A stretch of 12,431 nucleotides of DNA from the NCBI GenBank assembly GCA_900552465.1, contig URZO01000116.1, positions 1 to 12,431 of the forward strand, given 5' to 3'. The DNA is from an uncultured Parabacteroides sp. GTDB lineage: Bacteria > Bacteroidota > Bacteroidia > Bacteroidales > Tannerellaceae. Of this stretch, positions 7,088-12,431 are shown piece by piece. Below the pieces are notes generated by a model. It did not search any database, was not told the DNA's origin, and saw only the letters and a list, made by a program, of their open reading frames with translations. The position numbers and the translations under genes are program-made. Positions within the stretch are counted from its first letter, which is position 1, and each line of letters opens with the position of its first letter.

Positions 7088-7171
7088 GGCTGATAATTAT
7101 CGGCCGTATGGTTGATAGTTATCAGCCGTGTGGTTGACAATTGTCAGCCATACGGTCGATGGTTATCAACA
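7088..7171 (+). repeat. Four 18-bp dyads at exact 22-bp spacing in the HU-wHTH leader
   Basis: Near-palindromes of form GGYTGAYARTTRTCRGCC lie at 7088-7105, 7110-7127 and 7132-7149, and a degenerate copy at 7154-7171. They are joined by 4-base linkers GTAT, GTGT and ATAC. The first and third linkers are reverse complements, so the whole 84-bp block is symmetric about 7129.5. As + strand RNA it can form either four small hairpins or one long hairpin pairing 7091-7127 with 7132-7168. That long stem has one mismatch (A7121.C7138), seven G.U pairs and loop GTGT. No T-run follows, so it is not an ordinary terminator. It could be a set of operators, a leader RNA structure, or a copy of a dispersed repeat. 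Confidence 0.9.
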
Positions 7172-7246
7172 TCGAATTAGTAGCCGGGGAAATTTTGAAT
7201 ACATCCCGGTCGGTTGCGAAGGCATACACAATTAAATATAAAGATC

Positions 7247-7822
7247 ATGGCAATTAAATTTACAATCAATGAAACGCCGAAACCTAACGGACGTAAGGGG
7301 CAAAAGTTATTACATGCGCGACAGCAAAGTTACGGCACTTACAAAATGGATTATATCTGTTCCCTGATCGGTGAGCGGTCTGCCGTATCGTCTGCCGAGG
7401 TGAAGAGTGTTCTCGATTCGCTGGCTTGGGTGATGGATGTCGCGTTCAGTGCCGGGTATCATCTTGAGCTGGAAGACCTGGGCTATTTTTCTCCGTCGCT
7501 TCGTACCCGTTCGCTGAATAACAAGCAGAATACGGTTGAGCTGGACGGCGTTAATTTCCGCTGTTCGGGCGATCTTTTGAAGAAGTTGAAGAAGATAGAA
7601 CTGACACGGGTGGATAAAAAGAAAGTGCTGCCGGACGCGGAAGAACGGAAAAGCAAGATGCTGGCATTCCTTTCGAGGGAAGGATCGATCAGCCCGCGTA
7701 TATACGCCGGAATTATCGGATGTTCCCGTTACAGGGCGGAGGCCGATTTGAAACAATGGGTCGAAGAGGGGATTTTGGTAAAGGTGGGATACAGGAATAA
7801 AACTTTATATCTGCAATCTTAA
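7247..7822 (+). CDS. HU-family DNA-binding protein with C-terminal winged helix (HU-HIG type)
   Basis: 191 residues from the ATG at 7247; a TTG at 7214 would add eleven unlikely residues. The N-terminal part (about 1-120) resembles the Bacteroidetes HU-HIG clade (HU domain fused to wHTH, Ig or Gly-rich modules). It starts MAIKFTINE..P, has helices around 32-70, then the beta-arm region with GYHLELEDLGYFSPSLRTRSL and VNFRCSGDLLKKLKK. After a lysine-rich linker (121-136), residues 137-191 look like a winged helix-turn-helix: KMLAFLSREGSISPRIYAGIIGCSRYRAEADLKQWVEEGIL followed by a beta wing. It is probably a nucleoid-associated or regulatory protein. It is expressed from its own promoter behind a long repeat-containing leader and lies 39 bases upstream of ftsK. 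Autoregulation through the dyads is an inference. Confidence 0.85.
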   Translation: MAIKFTINETPKPNGRKGQKLLHARQQSYGTYKMDYICSLIGERSAVSSAEVKSVLDSLAWVMDVAFSAGYHLELEDLGYFSPSLRTRSLNNKQNTVELDGVNFRCSGDLLKKLKKIELTRVDKKKVLPDAEERKSKMLAFLSREGSISPRIYAGIIGCSRYRAEADLKQWVEEGILVKVGYRNKTLYLQS

Positions 7823-7832
7823 ATTTTCTGTG

Positions 7833-7840
7833 TACATTTG
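7833..7840 (+). promoter_or_regulatory. Putative -7 box for ftsK (TACATTTG)
   Basis: A TAnnTTTG match 11 bases after the HU-wHTH stop and 21 bases before the ftsK ATG. It would give a very short leader. No -33 element is clear, so ftsK may instead, or also, be read from the HU-wHTH promoter. Confidence 0.45.
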
Positions 7841-7861
7841 CAAGTTGTAAATTTATATGTA

Positions 7862-10354
7862 ATGGCAAAGAAGACGGCTACGAAACAAAATACAAATAAC
7901 GGCGAGGGTAAATTTAAAAGGGTTAAAAACTTTTTTACCAATGAACGAACCCGTTTTATAACCGGATTGGTTATTTCTATTATTACGATATATGTCGGTC
8001 TGGCATTGATCTCATTCTTCTTTACCGGAGGGGCGGATCAGAGCAAGATCGAGAATGTGCCGCTGGCTGACCTGGTCACTAACCGGGGATCGGTGGATAA
8101 CTGGACGGGTGTGCGCGGGGCTTTTCTGGCAGATCTGTTGATGAACCGCTGGTTTGGGATTTCTTCGTTTCTGATCCTGTTTTTTTTAGGGTCGGTAGGG
8201 GCGAAACTGATGAACCTGAACCGGGTATCGCTACTGAAGCGTTTCCTGTTCAGTGCCGCGATGCTGATCTGGGGATCGTTGTTTTTTGCATTTGTTTTTA
8301 TCAGTGGATATGAAGACACTTTTATTTATTTAGGAGGACAGCATGGCTACTATCTGTCGGAAGTAATGATGAATAATATCGGCATACCGGGTACAGTTTT
8401 GCTGCTCGTCGGTATGTTCCTGATTATTGCGATTTTCACCAGCAAGCGTACGATACCGTTCCTGCAAAACGCTTTTTCTTTCGGATGGCTTAAGAACAGT
8501 TTGCAGCGGAAGAAGAAAGAGACACCGGAAACGGAGGGCGCCTCTGAAAACGAGACATGGCATGAAGAGCAGCTTGTGAAAGGGCAGGCGACTGCGCCTC
8601 GTGAACCGGCGAATGAACCGGCTGCTAAACCGGATGAATACGTCTTCGATACGGAAGCTGAAATCCGGAAGGCGGCAGAAGAAATGGTAGAAGCAGAGGA
8701 AGAAGAAAATGACTTTGAATATATAATAGCAAAAGAAGAAGAGGCGGCTCCGAAAACCGCAGAAGGAGAGAAGGACGTCAATTTTGAAGTGGAGATACCC
8801 GAAGGGGAAGACGAAATGTGTGATCAGGCGGAGTTAGGCAAATATGACCCGCGGCTGGATTTGTCGCGCTACGTGTTCCCGCCGCTCGATTTGCTGAAAT
8901 TCTACGACTCCGGCAATGTGGAAGTCAACCGTGAGGAACTCGATGCCAACCAGCAGATGATTAAGCAGACGTTGGAGGATTTCGGCATCCGTATCGCTTC
9001 TATCAAGGCCACGGTCGGACCGACGGTGACGCTCTACGAGATCGTGCCGGAAGCCGGGGTGCGTATTTCCAAGATCAAAAACCTTGAGGATGATATCGCG
9101 CTGAGCCTTTCCGCTTTGCAGATCCGTATTATCGCTCCGATGCCGGGTAAAGGAACAATCGGTATTGAAGTGCCGAACAACAAGCCCCAGACCGTCTCGA
9201 TGCAGTCTGTCGTCGCTTCCCGCAAATTCCAGGAGTGTACGTACGACCTGCCTGTGGCGATCGGAAGGACGATTATCAACGAAGTGTTTATGTTCGACCT
9301 TTGCAAGACGCCCCACTTACTCGTAGCAGGTGCGACCGGACAGGGTAAATCTGTCGGTCTGAATGCAATTATTACTTCCTTATTATACAGGAAGCATCCG
9401 GCCGAACTGAAGTTCGTGATGATCGACCCGAAACGGGTGGAATTCAGTATCTATTCGAAGATCGAACGGCATTACCTGGCCAAGTTGCCGAATGCCGACA
9501 AACCGATTGTGACGGAGCCGGAAGACGCGGTGGCAACCTTGAACTCATTAGTGATCGAGATGGAGAACCGCTATGAGTTGCTGGTGAGCGCTTCGGCACG
9601 TAACATCAAGGAATATAATGAGAAGTTTATCTCCCGCCGTCTGAATCCGGAAAAGGGACATCGTTTTCTGCCGTACATCGTGGCGATAGTCGACGAGTTT
9701 GCCGACCTGATCGCGACTTCCGGGCGCGAAATCGAAATGCCGATTTCCCGTATCGCGGCCAAAGCCCGTGCTGTCGGTATTCACATGATCCTGGCCACAC
9801 AGCGTCCGGATACGAAGGTGATCACCGGTACGATCAAGAGTAACTTCCCGAGCCGTATCGCCTTTAAGGTGATGTCGCAGGTCGACTCCCGCACGATTTT
9901 GGATGCGCCGGGGGCTAACCGTTTGATCGGTAAGGGTGATATGTTGATTCTGATAACCGGAAGCAGTGAGCCGACACGTGTGCAGTGTGCATTTGTCGAT
10001 ACGCCGGAGGTGGAAGATATAGTCGATAATATCGGAGCGCAGGTGGCTTATCCGACTGCCTATCTGTTGCCTGAATATGTTGGTGAAGGAGGTGATTCTT
10101 CGGTTGCCGGAACGGTGGACTTGTCCGACCGCGATCCGCTTTTTGACGAAGCTGCCCGCCTGATCGTGATCCAGCAGCAGGGCTCTACTTCGCTGATCCA
10201 GCGTAAGTTCGCAATCGGCTACAACCGTGCCGGCCGTCTGATGGACCAGTTGGAAGCAGCCGGAATCGTCGGCCCTTTCGAAGGAAGCAAGGCGCGCCAG
10301 GTATTGATTCCGGATGAATACAGCCTGGAACAGTTGTTGAATTCGTTAAAGTGA
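7862..10354 (+). CDS. ftsK: DNA translocase FtsK
   Basis: 830 residues from the ATG at 7862. FtsK sits at the division septum and pumps chromosomal DNA so that sister chromosomes are cleared and XerCD/dif recombination is activated. The N-terminal membrane domain has four hydrophobic segments (about 32-54, 98-118, 127-148, 173-193). A Glu/Ala/Pro-rich linker of roughly 100-120 residues follows (about 218-330), far shorter than in E. coli. The motor (about 335-745) has Walker A GATGQGKS (490-497), IDPKRVEF, Walker B VDEFADL (Asp611, Glu612) and ATQRPDTKVITG. The C-terminal gamma winged helix (about 760-830; LIVIQQQGSTSLIQRKFAIGYNRAGRLMDQLE) recognises polar KOPS-type sequences in the family. 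An in-frame TTG at 7838 overlaps the -7 box and is unlikely to be the start. LolA and TrxB follow, a neighbourhood also seen around E. coli ftsK. Confidence 0.97.
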   Translation: MAKKTATKQNTNNGEGKFKRVKNFFTNERTRFITGLVISIITIYVGLALISFFFTGGADQSKIENVPLADLVTNRGSVDNWTGVRGAFLADLLMNRWFGISSFLILFFLGSVGAKLMNLNRVSLLKRFLFSAAMLIWGSLFFAFVFISGYEDTFIYLGGQHGYYLSEVMMNNIGIPGTVLLLVGMFLIIAIFTSKRTIPFLQNAFSFGWLKNSLQRKKKETPETEGASENETWHEEQLVKGQATAPREPANEPAAKPDEYVFDTEAEIRKAAEEMVEAEEEENDFEYIIAKEEEAAPKTAEGEKDVNFEVEIPEGEDEMCDQAELGKYDPRLDLSRYVFPPLDLLKFYDSGNVEVNREELDANQQMIKQTLEDFGIRIASIKATVGPTVTLYEIVPEAGVRISKIKNLEDDIALSLSALQIRIIAPMPGKGTIGIEVPNNKPQTVSMQSVVASRKFQECTYDLPVAIGRTIINEVFMFDLCKTPHLLVAGATGQGKSVGLNAIITSLLYRKHPAELKFVMIDPKRVEFSIYSKIERHYLAKLPNADKPIVTEPEDAVATLNSLVIEMENRYELLVSASARNIKEYNEKFISRRLNPEKGHRFLPYIVAIVDEFADLIATSGREIEMPISRIAAKARAVGIHMILATQRPDTKVITGTIKSNFPSRIAFKVMSQVDSRTILDAPGANRLIGKGDMLILITGSSEPTRVQCAFVDTPEVEDIVDNIGAQVAYPTAYLLPEYVGEGGDSSVAGTVDLSDRDPLFDEAARLIVIQQQGSTSLIQRKFAIGYNRAGRLMDQLEAAGIVGPFEGSKARQVLIPDEYSLEQLLNSLK

Positions 10355-10676
10355 AAATGATAAATGAAGATTTAGTGGTGTATAAACAAACGAGGCTTGC
10401 CTCGTGCCGCAGGCTCTCTTTTGCCGTCTGCTTTAGCTGACGGTTAATAAAGATTGGGGGCAAAGCCTCTTCCTCTGCGAGCTTTAGCCCCTTTAATAAA
10501 TATCTGTCGATAGGCATTTGAAAGGGGTTGAAACCCACAGAGGAATCCGGCAAAGCCGGGGACTTATCAATCCGTTGATTGAAATCAACGGCAAAAGAGA
10601 GCCTGCGGCATAGGACACACCCTATTAAAAGAACTCACTGTTAAATCACCATTTATCTCTGATAATATTAAGAATA
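10355..10676. repeat. Palindromic REP/MITE-like element between ftsK and lolA
   Basis: No coding frame here is credible. A perfect 23-bp inverted repeat (10405-10427 with 10588-10610) frames about 160 bp. Outside it, 10359-10380 and 10636-10657 are an imperfect inverted repeat (17 of 22 positions) in almost the same register, so the whole of 10359-10657 is palindromic at large scale. Inner hairpins: ACGAGGC/GCCTCGT (10390-10405, just outside the left arm), CCGTC/GACGG (10424-10443), CCGGC-AAA-GCCGG (10547-10559) and CCGTTGAT/ATCAACGG (10572-10591). Nested pairs are TTCCTCTG/CAGAGGAA (10469-10476 with 10538-10545) and CCCCTTT/AAAGGGG (10487-10493 with 10521-10527). It looks like a non-autonomous intergenic repeat of the REP or MITE kind. 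It may also end or protect the ftsK transcript, as no other ftsK terminator is visible. Confidence 0.8.
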
Positions 10677-11342
10677 ATGAATATGAATTGTAAATTGAAA
10701 ATAACTCGACTATCCGTTCTGCTGTTGTGCCTTTTGCTCGGATTCAATCTGGGAGGCCGGGCACAGAGCGCCACGTCTGTTTTGGATAAAGCGGCGTCCG
10801 CTTACGAGGGTTCGAATGGTTTGAAGGCCCATTTTACGATGCAGACGCGCTCGGATGTGCAAAAGGTTTCGGAGAGCTTTGACGGGACGATCGACATCAA
10901 AGGCGATAAATTTGTATTGAAAACCCCGGATATGATTACCTGGTTCGACGGGACGACACAATGGTCGTATGTCGAACGCAATGAAGAAGTGAATGTCTCG
11001 ACACCGACGGGAGAGGAGTTGCAGGCGACGAATCCGGCCTTACTGCTCCGTTCCTATAAGAAAGGCTTCTCCGCCACATTAAAAGGAGAAAGTACCGCCC
11101 CGAACGGCAAGGCAGCCTATGACATCGAATTGACGCCTAAAAAGAAAAGCGATATTATAAGAGTAGAACTCCAGATCGAGAAATTTTCCGGCCTGCCCGC
11201 TTCGATCGCCGTATTCGTCAAGAACGGACTCAGCAATACGATCCGAATCGGCAAAATGGAAACGGGAGTAAACCAACCGGATTCTTTTTTTGTTTTTAAC
11301 GAAAAAGACTATCCTGATACAGAGATCGTAGACCTTCGGTAA
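10677..11342 (+). CDS. lolA: Outer-membrane lipoprotein carrier protein LolA-like
   Basis: 221 residues. LolA shuttles lipoproteins through the periplasm to the outer membrane after LolCDE releases them. A signal peptide is clear: MNMNCKLKITR, a leucine-rich core, and likely cleavage GGRA|QS after residue 29. The mature part fits the LolA/LolB half-barrel: SVLDKAASAYEGSNGLKAHFTMQT at the N-terminus; a FDGTIDIKGDKFVLKTPDMITWFDGTTQWSY stretch, the family's hallmark region of a substrate presented and 'worn' on a sheet; then NPALLLRSYKKGF and ELTPKKKSDIIRVELQIEK. Alternative starts at 10677 and 10683 differ by two residues. It follows ftsK, as in many Gram-negatives, but a palindromic element fills the gap, and I see no TAnnTTTG box directly upstream, so the promoter is unresolved. 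trxB follows after 36 bases. Confidence 0.88.
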   Translation: MNMNCKLKITRLSVLLLCLLLGFNLGGRAQSATSVLDKAASAYEGSNGLKAHFTMQTRSDVQKVSESFDGTIDIKGDKFVLKTPDMITWFDGTTQWSYVERNEEVNVSTPTGEELQATNPALLLRSYKKGFSATLKGESTAPNGKAAYDIELTPKKKSDIIRVELQIEKFSGLPASIAVFVKNGLSNTIRIGKMETGVNQPDSFFVFNEKDYPDTEIVDLR

Positions 11343-11343
11343 A

Positions 11344-11378
11344 TTAAGAGTTAAGAATTAAAAATTAAAAAATAAGAG
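11344..11378 (+). repeat. Heptanucleotide tandem repeat in the lolA-trxB gap
   Basis: Five consecutive 7-base units, TTAAGAG, TTAAGAA, TTAAAAA, TTAAAAA and ATAAGAG, fill the gap between the lolA stop and the trxB ATG. Copies are imperfect. The tract supplies the A/T-rich, unstructured leader that Bacteroidetes ribosomes tolerate; slippage would change the spacing ahead of trxB in 7-base steps. Confidence 0.7.
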
Positions 11379-12332
11379 ATGAATACAAATCAGAATGAAA
11401 AGGTTCGCTGCCTGATTATCGGTTCCGGCCCTGCCGGCTATACGGCGGCTATATATGCTTCACGTGCTAATCTGTCTCCTGTCCTTTACGAAGGCATCCA
11501 GCCGGGCGGACAGCTTACCACCACTACTGAAGTCGAGAATTTCCCCGGTTATCCGGAAGGTGTGACCGGTACGGAACTGATGGAAGACCTGAAACAACAG
11601 GCTGCCCGCTTTGGTGCGGATATCCGTATCGGTATTGCAACGGAAACCGATCTGTCGGCCGCACCTTATAAAGTGACGATCGACGGTGAGAAAGTGATCG
11701 AGACGGAAACATTGATCATCGCTACCGGAGCGACCGCCAAATATTTAGGGTTGCCGGATGAACAGAAATATGCAGGAATGGGCGTGTCTGCCTGTGCGAC
11801 TTGCGACGGTTTCTTCTATCGCAAGAAAGTGGTGGCTGTCGTGGGTGGCGGAGATACGGCCTGCGAAGAGGCTCTTTACCTGGCCAGCCTGGCAAAACAG
11901 GTTTATCTGATCGTCCGTAAGCCGTATTTGCGTGCTTCAAAAGTGATGCAGGAACGTGTATTGAACGCTCCGAACATTACGGTGCTGTTCGAACATAACA
12001 CTGTCGGCCTGTTTGGCGAGGATGGCGTCGAGGGTGCACACCTGGTAAAACGCATGGGCGAACCGGATGAAGAAAAGGTAGACATCGCCATCGACGGTTT
12101 CTTCCTGGCTATCGGACATAAGCCGAATGCCGAGATCTTCAAGCCCTGGATTGAAACGGATGAAGTGGGCTATATCAAGACAATTCCGGGTACGCCGAAA
12201 ACAAAAGTCCCAGGCGTATTTGCCGCCGGTGACGTTGCCGATCCGCATTATCGCCAGGCCATTACGGCTGCCGGCAGTGGTTGCGCGGCTGCTATTGAGG
12301 CGGAACGCTATTTGTCGGAGCACGGGAAATAA
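11379..12332 (+). CDS. trxB: Thioredoxin reductase TrxB
   Basis: 317 residues, normal for low-molecular-weight bacterial thioredoxin reductases. It passes electrons from NAD(P)H through FAD and a disulfide to thioredoxin in the cytoplasm, a main defence of anaerobic Bacteroidales against disulfide and oxygen stress. Motifs: FAD-binding GSGPAG (15-20), PGGQLTTTTEVENFPGYPEG (42-61), ATG in TLIIATGATA, redox-active CATC (Cys139, Cys142), second nucleotide-binding GGGDTA (156-161) and GVFAAGDVADPHYRQ near the C-terminus. The loop that reads HRRxxxR in NADPH-dependent E. coli TrxB is VRKPYLR here (179-185): the first Arg, a Lys for the second, and the last Arg remain, so NADPH use is plausible but the His is lost. 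It probably shares a transcript with lolA, 36 bases upstream. Confidence 0.96.
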   Translation: MNTNQNEKVRCLIIGSGPAGYTAAIYASRANLSPVLYEGIQPGGQLTTTTEVENFPGYPEGVTGTELMEDLKQQAARFGADIRIGIATETDLSAAPYKVTIDGEKVIETETLIIATGATAKYLGLPDEQKYAGMGVSACATCDGFFYRKKVVAVVGGGDTACEEALYLASLAKQVYLIVRKPYLRASKVMQERVLNAPNITVLFEHNTVGLFGEDGVEGAHLVKRMGEPDEEKVDIAIDGFFLAIGHKPNAEIFKPWIETDEVGYIKTIPGTPKTKVPGVFAAGDVADPHYRQAITAAGSGCAAAIEAERYLSEHGK

Positions 12333-12352
12333 ATGATGATTTAAGGGTGTGT

Positions 12353-12407
12353 TCATATCGACCGATGGTAACTCCTTCCCCTCTTGAGAGGGGGCAGGGG
12401 GTGTGTG
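12353..12407. repeat. C/G-rich hairpin element downstream of trxB
   Basis: After the trxB stop the sequence holds CCCCTC-TTGA-GAGGGG (12378-12393), followed by a G-rich stretch CAGGGGGTGTGTGG. There is no T-run directly after the stem, so it is not a standard rightward terminator. Its composition differs from the AT-rich gaps elsewhere and resembles short dispersed intergenic repeats of Bacteroidales (recalled, not searched). The window ends before the next gene appears. Confidence 0.5.
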
Positions 12408-12431
12408 GATTTTCATTGATAGACAGAAAGA

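Noticed and set aside
7088..7171. Possible CRISPR array
   Set aside because: The 22-bp period leaves only 4-base linkers between 18-bp dyads, too short for spacers, and no cas gene is in the window.
7088..7171. Terminator for a transcript entering the HU-wHTH gene
   Set aside because: No T-run follows any of the stems, and the block lies downstream of a promoter box and upstream of the gene.
7214..7246. TTG start for the HU-wHTH gene
   Set aside because: It would add eleven residues without similarity to the family; MAIKF at 7247 matches the expected N-terminus.
8834..9316. A 160-codon leftward open frame inside ftsK
   Set aside because: It is antisense to the FtsK motor domain; it reflects the codon bias of ftsK, and the translation is basic, low in hydrophobics and without recognisable motifs.

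Overview
The window looks like a chromosomal segment from a member of the Bacteroidales, most likely a Parabacteroides-like gut anaerobe. Supporting signs are: TAnnTTTG promoter boxes (the Bacteroidetes -7 element) upstream of several genes; AT-rich leaders without Shine-Dalgarno motifs; a DUF5063 protein next to a DEDDy exonuclease and an RlmI-type methyltransferase; an HU-type protein fused to a winged helix; and a LolA gene downstream of ftsK. The genus is inferred from protein resemblance only.

Layout. Bases 1-593 hold the 3' part of lpxA (lipid A synthesis), closed by a strong terminator. A secreted DUF1080 (3-keto-disaccharide hydrolase type) gene follows with its own promoter and a double-hairpin terminator. 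From 1513 to 6875 everything reads leftward: a small Dabb-domain lipoprotein with a Tat-like signal, malate dehydrogenase (mdh), a tightly coupled trio (DUF5063, DEDDy 3'-5' exonuclease, RlmI-type rRNA methyltransferase) and an unrecognised outer-membrane-type protein. A 371-bp divergent intergenic region (6876-7246) separates this block from a rightward block: an HU-wHTH DNA-binding protein, the FtsK DNA translocase, LolA and thioredoxin reductase (trxB).

Most genes are housekeeping: envelope biogenesis (lpxA, lolA), central metabolism (mdh), rRNA modification, chromosome segregation (ftsK) and redox balance (trxB). The unusual material lies between genes. The leader of the HU-wHTH gene carries four 18-bp dyads at an exact 22-bp spacing. 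As RNA they can also fold into one 37-position stem with a single mismatch, in which all seven non-Watson-Crick pairs are G.U on the coding strand. Between ftsK and lolA lies a palindromic, REP/MITE-like element of about 300 bp with a perfect 23-bp inverted repeat and several inner hairpins. A heptanucleotide tandem repeat fills the lolA-trxB gap, and a G/C-rich hairpin repeat follows trxB.

I see no phage, CRISPR array, tRNA, rRNA or insertion-sequence transposase. No clear new multi-gene system is visible. The HU-wHTH leader is the best candidate for undescribed biology.
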